Below, piece by piece: positions 46,343 through 54,366 of a stretch of DNA of 64,000 bases (position 1 is the first letter of the stretch; each line of letters starts with the position of its first letter). The stretch is taken from the NCBI RefSeq assembly GCF_900111375.1, contig NZ_FOHB01000004.1, positions 431,066-495,065 on the forward strand, given 5' to 3'. A program made the position numbers and the translations under genes. Source of the DNA: Pedococcus cremeus (GTDB lineage Bacteria; Actinomycetota; Actinomycetes; Actinomycetales; Dermatophilaceae). The notes under the pieces are model-generated. The model ran no database searches, was not told the origin of the DNA, and saw nothing but the letters and a program-made list of their open reading frames with translations.

Positions 46343-47264
46343 GCCACTCCACGGTCTCCCTCAGGGTGACCTCCCACGGCGTCGGCTGAAGGCCGAAGAC
46401 CTCGGTCGTGTGCGTGGCGTCGAGCACGAACGGCCGCTCGAACTGGTGCCGCGTCTCGCGCAGCTCCCGCAGCAGGGGCACCACGGTTCCCAGGGCTGTC
46501 ACCGCACCACGAGGTATGCCGTGCACGGCCCTGGGTGCCCGTCCACAGAGCTGCGCCACCTCGCCGACGACCTCGCGCACGCTGCGTGGCGGGGCGCTCG
46601 GCACGTGCCAGGCCTGTCCCCACGACCGGTCGTCGGTGGCGAGCACCGCCGCCAGTCGTGCGGTGTCGCGCACGTCGGTCCACGTGTGGGGGGCGTCCGG
46701 GTCGCCCATCACCAGCCACACCGGCCGGTCCTTCACCACACGCGCGATGACCATGGAGTTCAGCAGGCTCTGGGCACCGACCCCGGGGCCCGTGTAGTCC
46801 GACGCCCGCAGCTCGGTGGCGCGCACCCGACCGGACCGGTGGGCTTCCAGCGCCGTCTCCCACATGCGGGCCCGCAGCTGCCCCTTGTGGCCGTTGGGCC
46901 GCAGCGGGGTCTGCTCGGTCATCGGCCCGTCGACCATGCCGTACCCGTAGAGGTTGCCGACGGTCACCAAGCCGGCGCCGGAGCGCTCGGCGGCGGTCAG
47001 CGCAGCCTGGGCCAACGGCGGCCAGTCACGCTCCCACGTGGTGTAGTTCGGCGGGTTCAGCGCGTTGACGATCGCCTCCGCTCCCTCGGCCAAAGTGGTC
47101 AGCCGCTCGGCATCGGCCGCGTCGGCCGCGACCGCTCGCACGCCTTCGTGTGCCGGCCCGCGACCCGACCTCGAGACCACCGTGACCTCGTGACCCCTGT
47201 CCGCGAGCTCGACCGCCGTGCCCTGCCCGATCGCACCGGCACCCAGCACCAGGAACTGTCCCAT
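46323..47264 (-). CDS. NAD(P)-dependent epimerase/dehydratase-like oxidoreductase
   Basis: A protein of about 313 residues of the atypical short-chain dehydrogenase type. It has a Rossmann motif FLVLGAGAIGQGTAVELADRG at the N-terminus, VTVGNLYGYG with the Tyr-type active-site region, and a C-terminal substrate domain. The substrate is unknown. ATG 47264 is chosen because GGAGGAG lies six bases upstream. It is divergent from a TetR gene with a long inverted repeat between them, so it is probably the regulated target. It ends inside the dnaA 3' end. This pair is not part of the usual dnaA-dnaN region. Confidence 0.88.
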   Translation of the reverse strand: MGQFLVLGAGAIGQGTAVELADRGHEVTVVSRSGRGPAHEGVRAVAADAADAERLTTLAEGAEAIVNALNPPNYTTWERDWPPLAQAALTAAERSGAGLVTVGNLYGYGMVDGPMTEQTPLRPNGHKGQLRARMWETALEAHRSGRVRATELRASDYTGPGVGAQSLLNSMVIARVVKDRPVWLVMGDPDAPHTWTDVRDTARLAAVLATDDRSWGQAWHVPSAPPRSVREVVGEVAQLCGRAPRAVHGIPRGAVTALGTVVPLLRELRETRHQFERPFVLDATHTTEVFGLQPTPWEVTLRETVEWLSATAA

Positions 47265-47327
47265 CGCCTTCTCCTCCATGTCTGCTCAACCCTGCACTGC
47301 TCGACTCCACGGATCCCCGGAGCAAAA

Positions 47328-47396
47328 TGTGAGCGGTGCTCTCTGTTGAGAGCAGTAAACACCCAGACCGAGAAAGAAACAAGAGCACCGCTCACA
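47328..47396. promoter_or_regulatory. Probable TetR operator: paired 15-bp inverted repeat
   Basis: TGTGAGCGGTGCTCT (47328-47342) and its exact reverse complement (47382-47396) lie with centres 54 bases apart, about five helical turns. A nested GCTCTC-TGTT-GAGAGC palindrome is at 47338-47353. The location between the divergent oxidoreductase and TetR genes fits an operator for both. Confidence 0.65.
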
Positions 47397-47427
47397 CAAG
47401 TGGGCACTGATCTGACATGCTGGCGCC

Positions 47428-48165
47428 ATGACGCGAGCTGACGGCATACGTGCCCGGAACCGGGCCGCCATGGAGGCGGAGATCCTGCGGGTCGCCGCAG
47501 AGGAGCTGGCCCGGCACGGTGCAGCGGCGCTGTCCCTGCGGGCGGTTGCCCGAGAGATGGGCATGGCCTCCTCGGCCATCTACCGCTACGTGCGAGACCG
47601 CGACGAGCTGCTGACCCGGCTCATCGTGGCGGCCTACACCTCGCTCGGCGACGCGGTCGAGGCCGCCCACGCGACCGTCGACCCCGCGGACCTCGACGGA
47701 CGCTGGTGGGCGGTGGGCACGGCCCTGCGCGACTGGGCCAGGTCGCACCCGCACGAGTACGCCCTTCTCTACGGCTCACCCGTCCCGGACTACCGCGCCC
47801 CCGCCGAGCAGACCAACGAGCCGGGCACGCGGGTGCAGGCCCTGCTCGTGCGCCTGCTCGCCGACGCCCAGCGGGTCGGCCGCCTCCGCGACGCCGCCGC
47901 CGGCATCGCCCCCGGCGTCCAGGTGCGGGCCGAGGCGGCCGCCGGACCGCTGCTCGACGACCCGTTCTTCGCCGACGCGGGGCTCGACGCCCCTGCCGTC
48001 ATGGCCGGACTGGCCGCCTGGACCCTGCTCCTCGGCACGGTCACGACCGAGCTCTTCGAGCAGCTCGGCGACACGATCCCCGACCCGGACGCGTATTTCG
48101 CGTACATGCTCGAGGTGGCCGGCCGCCTGGTCCTGACGCCCGCGACGGCGACTGTCCACAGCTGA
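47428..48165 (+). CDS. TetR-family transcriptional regulator
   Basis: A 245-residue repressor. The N-terminal helix-turn-helix reads LSLRAVAREMGMASSAIYRY (about residues 36-55), typical of TetR. The C-terminal ligand-binding domain contains RSHPHEYALLYGSPVPDY, seen in the WHG-type TetR C-terminal family. It probably controls itself and the divergent oxidoreductase through the inverted repeat upstream. The 3' end already contains a DnaA-box-like sequence and abuts oriC. Confidence 0.93.
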   Translation: MTRADGIRARNRAAMEAEILRVAAEELARHGAAALSLRAVAREMGMASSAIYRYVRDRDELLTRLIVAAYTSLGDAVEAAHATVDPADLDGRWWAVGTALRDWARSHPHEYALLYGSPVPDYRAPAEQTNEPGTRVQALLVRLLADAQRVGRLRDAAAGIAPGVQVRAEAAAGPLLDDPFFADAGLDAPAVMAGLAAWTLLLGTVTTELFEQLGDTIPDPDAYFAYMLEVAGRLVLTPATATVHS

Positions 48166-48620
48166 GCCGTCCACAGGGTTGTCCACACATGTGGGTAGTG
48201 CGTGACCGGGCCGTGACGTGGACAACCGCGCAGGTGGGCGTCCGGAAGGACCCACCTTGGGGTGTTTTGGCCGATGGTCCACACTTGGGGAAAACCTTGT
48301 GGAGGAAATCGGCCGACCACAGGTTTGCCCCCACGTTGTCCACAGCGCAACCGACCGGTGACACCCCTGTGCACAGCGCGTGGACGGCTCGTGGACGAGG
48401 ACTGCTGACGCTGGGGACCACTGCCAACAGGGTGTGGACGGCCTGTGGACAACGTTTCGCCGTCCACAGGGACCCTCCGTCGCAGCGGACCGCGGTCCAC
48501 GGGTGGTGCACACGCCCATCGGGCCGCTGGCCTGCGTCGATGCGGGCTTGTCCACAGGTTCCACAACGCCTATGGAGATGACGAGATCCATCCATTCACT
48601 GATACCGCCCCGCGTACCTG
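48152..48620. other. oriC: Replication origin oriC with DnaA-box cluster
   Basis: Four perfect DnaA boxes TTGTCCACA occur at 48179-48187, 48336-48344, 48444-48452 (inverted) and 48548-48556. Many one- or two-mismatch boxes lie between them (for example 48152-48160, 48217-48225, 48275-48283, 48433-48441, 48460-48468). A relatively A/T-richer stretch lies at about 48570-48605, next to dnaN. The remaining 170 bases up to dnaN hold no gene. Confidence 0.92.
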
Positions 48621-48795
48621 GGGGTGGATGACCCCGAGCCGGACCCCCGGTCGAATGACAGGAACGGGCTTTGGTCGAACCGGGTTTGCAGGACCCCCCT
48701 CGGGCACTAGGGTCAGTGCCCCCACGAGAATGTGGTTCTGACAACAGTGGTGTGGTTACACGCGTGTGCGCAGTCGTGAAGGGCGGGTTCCCAAG

Positions 48796-49929
48796 GTGAA
48801 GTTCCGGGTCGAACGTGAGGTTCTCGCCGATGCCGTGACCTGGGTGGCGCGCGGCCTGCCGGCGCGACCCCCGGTCCCGGTGCTCGCGGGCGTGCTCATC
48901 GAGGCGAACGAGGAGGGCAGCCTGACCCTCTCCGCGTTCGACTACGAGGTCTCCGCCAAGGTCACCGTGCCGGCCGAGGTCGCCGAGCCCGGCACCGTGC
49001 TCGTCCTCGGCCGCCTGCTCGCCGACATCTCCCGCAACCTGCCGAACCGCCCGATCGACGTGACCACCGAGGGCAACAAGGTCGCCGTCACGTGCGGGTC
49101 CTCGCGGTTCAGCCTGCTGATGATGCCGTCGGAGGACTACCCGACCCTCCCCACCGCACCCGAGCCCACGGGCACCATCGCCGGCGACGTCTTCACCCAG
49201 GCGGTCGCCCAGGTCTCGATCGCCGCCGACCGCGGTGACACCCTCCCGATCCTCACCGGCGTCCGCGTCGAGGTCGACGGCGAGAAGATGACGCTGCTGG
49301 CCACCGACCGCTACCGGCTCGCGATGCGGGAGCTGACCTGGAACCCCGAGGCCACCGACGCCAGCCACGTCGCGCTCATCCCCGCCCGCACCCTCTCCGA
49401 GACGGCCAAGGCGCTCGGTGCCGCCGGCTCGATCGAGGTCGCGCTCGGCGGTGCCGCCGGTGGCGACGGACTCGTCGGCTTCGAGGCCGGGCAGCGCCGC
49501 ACGACCACCCGCCTGCTCGACGGCGAGTACCCCAAGGTCACCTCGATCTTCCCGACCAGCGTCGACACCGAGGCGGTCGTCAAGACCTCCGAGCTCGTCG
49601 AGGCCGTCAAGCGCGTCTCCCTCGTCGCCGAGCGCAACACCCCGGTGCGGCTGCGCTTCTCCGAGGGCCAGGTCACGATCGAGGCCGGCACCGGCGACGA
49701 CGCCCAGGCGTCCGAGGCGGTCGAGTCGACCCTGACCGGCCCCGAGGTGGAGATCGCGTTCAACCCGCAGTTCCTCCTGGACGGGTTGGGCGCGGTTGGC
49801 ACGGAGTTCAGCCGGCTCTCCTTCACCCAGCCGTCGCGGCCGGCCGTCCTCTCGGGCCAGGCCGAGATCGACGGCGAGGCGGACACGTCGTACCGCTATG
49901 TGCTGATGCCGGTGCGTTTCGCGAGCTGA
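48796..49929 (+). CDS. dnaN: DNA polymerase III beta subunit (sliding clamp)
   Basis: A 377-residue clamp monomer with the usual start (KFRVEREVLADAVTWVARGLP) and three repeated clamp domains. The C-terminus YRYVLMPVRF contributes to the partner-binding pocket region. GTG 48796 is chosen over 48766 because the family begins exactly here. It follows oriC in the standard arrangement. A perfect hairpin lies after the stop. Confidence 0.97.
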   Translation: MKFRVEREVLADAVTWVARGLPARPPVPVLAGVLIEANEEGSLTLSAFDYEVSAKVTVPAEVAEPGTVLVLGRLLADISRNLPNRPIDVTTEGNKVAVTCGSSRFSLLMMPSEDYPTLPTAPEPTGTIAGDVFTQAVAQVSIAADRGDTLPILTGVRVEVDGEKMTLLATDRYRLAMRELTWNPEATDASHVALIPARTLSETAKALGAAGSIEVALGGAAGGDGLVGFEAGQRRTTTRLLDGEYPKVTSIFPTSVDTEAVVKTSELVEAVKRVSLVAERNTPVRLRFSEGQVTIEAGTGDDAQASEAVESTLTGPEVEIAFNPQFLLDGLGAVGTEFSRLSFTQPSRPAVLSGQAEIDGEADTSYRYVLMPVRFAS

Positions 49930-49973
49930 CCGGGGCCGGGCGTAGCCTTGAGCGCCACGTGCCCGCGGTGCAC

Positions 49974-50002
49974 GTATGCCGCGTGGTGCGCACGCGGCAT
50001 AC
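49974..50002. terminator. Perfect 12-bp hairpin between dnaN and gnd
   Basis: GTATGCCGCGTG (49974-49985), loop GTGCG, and CACGCGGCATAC (49991-50002) form a perfect stem made from two inverted copies of the genome-wide octamer. It may terminate dnaN transcription. There is no T-run. Confidence 0.55.
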
Positions 50003-50033
50003 CGCACCACCAACGACGGAAGGCTTCCTCACC

Positions 50034-51146
50034 ATGCAGCTGGGTCTGATCGGTCTGGGCAAGATGGGCGGCAACATGCGCGAGCGGCTGCGCCGCGCAG
50101 GCCACGAGGTCATCGGCTTCGACCGCAACCCGGAGGTCTCCGACGTGCGGACCATGGCTGCGCTAGTGAAGAAGCTCGAGGCGCCCCGCGTCGTGTGGGT
50201 GATGGTGCCCTCCGGTGACCCGACCCGGCAGACGGTGGCCAAGCTGGCCGAGATGCTCGACGAGGGCGACCTGGTGATCGACGGCGGCAACAGCCGGTTC
50301 ACCGACGACTTCGAGAACGAGAAGCTCCTCAAGACCAAGGGCATCGGCTACCTCGACTGCGGTGTCTCCGGCGGCATCTGGGGCCTGGAGAACGGCTACG
50401 GCCTGATGGTCGGCGGCTCGGCCGCCAATGTGAAGCGAGCCATGCCGATCTTCGACGCGCTGCGCCCGGAGGGCCCCCGCGAGGAGGGCTTCGTCCACGC
50501 CGGCAAGGTCGGCGCGGGTCACTACACGAAGATGGTGCACAACGGCATCGAGTACGGCCTGATGGCCGCCTACGCCGAGGGCTACGAGCTGCTGGAGGCC
50601 AAGGACATCGTCACCGACGTGCCCGGCGCCTTCAAGGCGTGGACCCGTGGCACCGTCGTGCGGTCCTGGCTGCTCGACCTGCTGGTCGACGCGCTGGAGA
50701 AGAACCCCCACCTCGACGACGTGTCCGGCTACACGGTGGACTCGGGCGAGGGCCGCTGGACCGTCGAGGAGGCCATCGCCAACTCGGTGCCGATGCCGGT
50801 CATCTCGGCGTCGCTGTTCTCCCGGTTCGCCTCGCGCCAGAAGGAGTCGCCGACCATGCAGGCCGTGGCGGCGCTGCGCGGCGGGTTCGGCGGCCACCAG
50901 GTCATGTCCGTGGCCGAGGGCGAGGAGCTGCGCAACCAGGGCGCGCCCAAGCACGAGAAGGCGGTCGCCGAGAAGGTCGCGCCGAAGGAGAAGCCGACCC
51001 GCAGCGCGAAGAAGGCCGCCAGCAAGGGGCGCCAGGCGGCTTCGGCCGGACCGTCCTCCGGCACCGGCGCCACCAGCCGACGTGGGCGCGGGTCGCGTGC
51101 CGCCACCGAGGCCGGACCGACCTCGGGCACCGGCGAGACGTCCTGA
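50034..51146 (+). CDS. gnd: 6-phosphogluconate dehydrogenase, decarboxylating (short type)
   Basis: A 370-residue enzyme of the short Gnd class. It has an N-terminal Rossmann motif (LGLIGLGKMGGNMRERL), VIDGGNSRFTDD, the DCGVSGGIWGLENGYGLM substrate-binding segment and the catalytic GHYTKMVHNGIEYG. It oxidises 6-phosphogluconate to ribulose-5-phosphate. Residues about 310-370 are a Lys/Ala/Gly/Thr-rich low-complexity tail with two SGTG-type repeats, unusual for Gnd. ATG 50034 has GGAAGG upstream. gnd between dnaN and recF is also found in Streptomyces. Confidence 0.95.
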   Translation: MQLGLIGLGKMGGNMRERLRRAGHEVIGFDRNPEVSDVRTMAALVKKLEAPRVVWVMVPSGDPTRQTVAKLAEMLDEGDLVIDGGNSRFTDDFENEKLLKTKGIGYLDCGVSGGIWGLENGYGLMVGGSAANVKRAMPIFDALRPEGPREEGFVHAGKVGAGHYTKMVHNGIEYGLMAAYAEGYELLEAKDIVTDVPGAFKAWTRGTVVRSWLLDLLVDALEKNPHLDDVSGYTVDSGEGRWTVEEAIANSVPMPVISASLFSRFASRQKESPTMQAVAALRGGFGGHQVMSVAEGEELRNQGAPKHEKAVAEKVAPKEKPTRSAKKAASKGRQAASAGPSSGTGATSRRGRGSRAATEAGPTSGTGETS

Positions 51147-51194
51147 CGTCGCGCCGGCCCGCACACCCGCCCACTGCCTGAGCTGGCCTGACCC

Positions 51195-52391
51195 GTGTAC
51201 GTCCGCCACCTGACCGTCTCGAACTTCCGCAGCTACGAGACCGCCGAGCTGCCGCTCGCGCCTGGCGTGACGACCCTGGTGGGGCTCAACGGGCAGGGCA
51301 AGACCAACCTGGTCGAGGCGATCGGCTACCTCGCCAGCCTCTCCAGCCACCGGGTCGCCACCGACGCCCCGCTCGTGCGGTTCGGCGCCGACCAGGCGGT
51401 GATCCGCGGCCTGGTGGTGCATGACGGCCGCGAGACGCTCATCGAGCTCGAGCTGAACCCGGGTCGGGCCAACCGAGCCCGGCTCGGCCGCTCCCCGGTG
51501 CAACGGCCCCGCGAGGTGCTCGGCGCCCTGCGCACTGTGCTCTTCGCCCCCGAGGACCTCGCGCTCGTCAAGGGCGACCCGTCGGAGCGGCGCAGGTTCC
51601 TCGACGAGCTGCTCGTCGCCCGCCAGCCGCGCTGGGCGGGGGTGCGCTCGGACTACGACAAGGTACTCAAGCAGCGCAACGCCCTGCTGAAGTCGGCGGC
51701 ACCGGTGCTGCGCAAGGGCTCCCGCTACCGGCCCCGCCCAGGTGAGGAGCCCGCCGACGACGCACGCGCGTCGGCGCTGCACACCCTCGACATCTGGAAC
51801 GAGCACCTCGCGAGCGTGGGCTCCCAGCTGCTCTACGCCCGCCTCCGGCTGCTGCGCGACCTCGCCCCCTACCTCGCCAAGGCCTACGACGAGGTCAGCG
51901 CCGGCCAGTCCGACGCCCGGGTCTCCTACCGGTCCAGCCTGCGTGAGGAGACCGCGGCCGCCATCGCCGCCGGCGAGGTGCCCGAGATCGAGCAGCTGCG
52001 CACCGAGATCCTCGCCGCCCTCGACGAGGCCCGGCCCCGCGAGGTCGAGCGCGGCGTCTCCCTCGTCGGTCCGCACCGCGACGACGTCACGCTGACCCTC
52101 GGCGAGCTGCCGGCCAAGGGCTACGCCAGCCACGGCGAGTCTTGGTCGTTCGCGCTGGGACTCAAGCTCGCGGCATACCAGCTGCTGCGCCACGACCTCG
52201 GCGACGACCCGGTGCTCGTGCTCGACGACGTCTTCGCCGAGCTCGACTCCGGCCGCCGCGAGCGGCTGGCCGCGATGATCGGCGACTGTGAGCAGGTGCT
52301 CATCACCGCGGCCGTCGCCGCCGACGTGCCCGACTCGCTGAGCGGGCAGACGTATGCCGTGACGCTGGGCGAGGTGCGGGCGCGTGAGTGA
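51195..52391 (+). CDS. recF: DNA replication and repair protein RecF
   Basis: A 398-residue SMC-like ATPase. The Walker A is [17 protein letters not shown] (about residues 34-50), the conserved [24 protein letters not shown] block follows, and the Walker B is [13 protein letters not shown] near 345. It helps load RecA at gaps. It starts with GTG and the ribosome site is weak. Its end overlaps the dciA start by eight bases. Confidence 0.96.
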   Translation: MYVRHLTVSNFRSYETAELPLAPGVTTLVGLNGQGKTNLVEAIGYLASLSSHRVATDAPLVRFGADQAVIRGLVVHDGRETLIELELNPGRANRARLGRSPVQRPREVLGALRTVLFAPEDLALVKGDPSERRRFLDELLVARQPRWAGVRSDYDKVLKQRNALLKSAAPVLRKGSRYRPRPGEEPADDARASALHTLDIWNEHLASVGSQLLYARLRLLRDLAPYLAKAYDEVSAGQSDARVSYRSSLREETAAAIAAGEVPEIEQLRTEILAALDEARPREVERGVSLVGPHRDDVTLTLGELPAKGYASHGESWSFALGLKLAAYQLLRHDLGDDPVLVLDDVFAELDSGRRERLAAMIGDCEQVLITAAVAADVPDSLSGQTYAVTLGEVRARE

Positions 52392-52947
52392 CGACCTGCC
52401 CACAGACCCCGTCGCGGACGACGGTTTCTCCTCCGAGGAGGCGCTCGACGAGCGTGCCGACGACGCTGCCGCCGCGGCCCTGGCCCGCGCCCGGGCGGCC
52501 GCCAAGGCCAAGGGGCTGCGGCCCGGGCTGAAGCCGATGCGGCGCCGGCGTTACGGGGTGCCGGAGAGCGCGAAGTCCCGCACGCGCGACGGCCGTGACC
52601 CGCTGCTGCTCGGCGACCAGATGGACCGCCTGCTCGGCGACCGCGGGTGGCGCGTCGACGTGGCGGTCGGCTCGGTGATGGGCAGGTGGCCGGCGATCGT
52701 GGGCCCCGAGGTGGCCCAGCACTGCACGCCGGTGACCTTCCAGGACGGCGTGCTCACGGTGCGCGCCGACTCCACGGCGTGGGCCACCCAGATCCGGCTG
52801 CTGACGTCCTCGATCCTCGGCCGGCTCGACGGCGAGGTCGGCAAGGGCACTGTCGCCGAGCTGAAGGTCGTGGGGCCGAGCGCGCCGTCGTGGTCGAAGG
52901 GTCCGCGCCGGTCGCAGGGGCCGGGTCCGCGGGACACCTACGGGTAG
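52384..52947 (+). CDS. dciA: DUF721/DciA-family replication protein
   Basis: A 187-residue protein with an acidic, Ala-rich N-terminal third and a C-terminal DUF721 (DciA) KH-like domain ([37 protein letters not shown]). DciA-type proteins assist loading of the replicative helicase in bacteria lacking DnaC. It is the equivalent of Rv0004 and is coupled to recF by overlap. In most relatives gyrB follows directly, but here four other genes intervene. Confidence 0.92.
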   Translation: MSDDLPTDPVADDGFSSEEALDERADDAAAAALARARAAAKAKGLRPGLKPMRRRRYGVPESAKSRTRDGRDPLLLGDQMDRLLGDRGWRVDVAVGSVMGRWPAIVGPEVAQHCTPVTFQDGVLTVRADSTAWATQIRLLTSSILGRLDGEVGKGTVAELKVVGPSAPSWSKGPRRSQGPGPRDTYG

Positions 52948-52958
52948 GGGGAACGACA

Positions 52959-53495
52959 GTGGCGTGGGAGACGAGGCACTCGCGGACGGCGTACGAGAAC
53001 CCGTGGATCCGGGTGCGTGAGGACCAGGTGGTGCGGCCCGGCGGGGCCGACGGCGTCTACGGAGTCGTCGAGCTCAGGCAGCCGGCCGTCTTCGTCGTGG
53101 CCCTGACCGACGATGACGAGGTCGTGCTCGTCACCGTGGACCGGCACACCACTGGCCGCTCGACGGAGGTGCCGGCGGGCGGCACCGACGGCGAGGACCC
53201 GCTCGTCGCCGCCCAGCGCGAGCTGTTCGAGGAGAGCGGCTACAGCGCGTCGCACTGGGAGCACGTCGGGTCGATGCAGGCGCTCAACGGCGTCTGCGAG
53301 GCGCCCGAGCACGTCTTCGTCGCACGCGGACTCACCCGTGCCGTGGCGACGGGGCACCACGAGGAGGGCATCAGCGAGGTGCGGACGGTGCCGTTCGCCG
53401 AGGTCCTGGCGATGGTGCGCCGCGGCGAGATCACCGACGGCGAGACGGTCGCCGCGCTGATGTATGCCGCCCTCCACCTCGGTCGGGTGCACTGA
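52959..53495 (+). CDS. NUDIX hydrolase (ADP-ribose pyrophosphatase-like)
   Basis: A 178-residue protein. The EVPAGGTDGED segment and the Nudix helix AAQRELFEESGYS (about residues 67-95) resemble ADP-ribose or NDP-sugar pyrophosphatases. The loop between PAG and the Glu is one residue shorter than the strict consensus, while the REL-EE core is intact. The GTG start at 52959 has AGGGGGAA upstream. A longer frame overlaps dciA and is rejected. Substrate unknown. Confidence 0.87.
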   Translation: MAWETRHSRTAYENPWIRVREDQVVRPGGADGVYGVVELRQPAVFVVALTDDDEVVLVTVDRHTTGRSTEVPAGGTDGEDPLVAAQRELFEESGYSASHWEHVGSMQALNGVCEAPEHVFVARGLTRAVATGHHEEGISEVRTVPFAEVLAMVRRGEITDGETVAALMYAALHLGRVH

Positions 53496-53521
53496 CCCTT
53501 GCGTTGGGTGGGCAGGCGCAC

Positions 53522-54268
53522 TCAGCGGCCGTCGCGCGGGGCGAAGACGGTCAGGGCCACGGCGTCGCTGTGCCTCGAGCGGATGTACTCGTCGGCCCAC
53601 GCCTGTCGGTCGGGGTAGGTCGACTCGGCCACGACGCGTGCGCACGTGGCGTCGACGTCGATCTCGGTGTGGCGGAGGCTGACCTGGCCGTCGCGCAGCA
53701 GTGCCCAGGCACCGCCGGGCCGGCCGTAGGGCATGCCGATGCTGCCGGGGTTGACGACGAGGCGGCGGTCGACGAGGCGCACGAACGGCATGTGCGTGTG
53801 CCCGCACACCACGGTCTGGACGGCGGCGGGCAGGTCGGCGAACACCTCGGCCCAGCGCTCGAGGCGGGTGTCGACGAGCACCACCTCGTCGTCGTCGCGG
53901 GGGCTGCCGTGGCAGAACAGCACCGGGCCGAACCCGTCGACGTCGAGGCTGACGGGGTGCGGCAGCCGGTCGAGCAGGGCGACCTGGTCGTCGCGGAGCT
54001 GGTGTGCGGCCCACACCGACTCGGGGTGCTCGCATGGTGCACCGCGGGTGATGCCCACGAGCTCGCGGTCGGCGTTCCCCCGGACCAGCACGCAGCGCTC
54101 CCCCAGTGAGGTGAGCAGGTCGAGGGTCTCGACAGGCATCGGTCCGGCGGCGTGGTCGCCGGTCACCACCACGAGGTCGGCGCTCGCGACGTCGGCCTCG
54201 GCCAGCACCGCCTCGAGCACGGGCAGCACGCCGTGGACGTCGGAGAGCACTGCGACGGAGGCGGCCAT
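53522..54268 (-). CDS. Calcineurin-like metallophosphoesterase (YfcE-type)
   Basis: A 248-residue phosphoesterase with the metal-binding motifs SDVHG, TGDHAAG, RGNADREL, CHGSPRDD and GHTHMPF. Such enzymes hydrolyse phosphomonoesters or phosphodiesters. The physiological substrate is unknown. It converges on the NUDIX gene with a 26-base gap. TAGCCT (54280-54275) lies six bases before the ATG, so a leaderless transcript is likely. Confidence 0.9.
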   Translation of the reverse strand: MAASVAVLSDVHGVLPVLEAVLAEADVASADLVVVTGDHAAGPMPVETLDLLTSLGERCVLVRGNADRELVGITRGAPCEHPESVWAAHQLRDDQVALLDRLPHPVSLDVDGFGPVLFCHGSPRDDDEVVLVDTRLERWAEVFADLPAAVQTVVCGHTHMPFVRLVDRRLVVNPGSIGMPYGRPGGAWALLRDGQVSLRHTEIDVDATCARVVAESTYPDRQAWADEYIRSRHSDAVALTVFAPRDGR

Positions 54269-54274
54269 GCCGGC

Positions 54275-54280
54275 AGGCTA
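54275..54280 (-). promoter_or_regulatory. -10 element of a leaderless phosphoesterase transcript
   Basis: TAGCCT on the minus strand fits TANNNT and stands six bases from the ATG. No ribosome site is present, so the start codon probably coincides with the transcript start. Confidence 0.5.
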
Positions 54281-54366
54281 GGCGGCCGCACCGACCGCGG
54301 TCACCCGCTTTCCGCCTGCTTCCGCCGCCGGCTGGCGGTGTCGGTGGGCCGGCGCAGACTGGCTGT

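Noticed and set aside
48152..48620. CRISPR-like array suggested by repeated TTGTCCACA
   Set aside because: The 9-base repeats are irregularly spaced, occur in both orientations and match DnaA boxes; no long direct repeats are present in the window.
47776..50013. A minus-strand open frame spanning TetR, oriC and dnaN
   Set aside because: It crosses the DnaA-box cluster and runs antisense to two clear genes.
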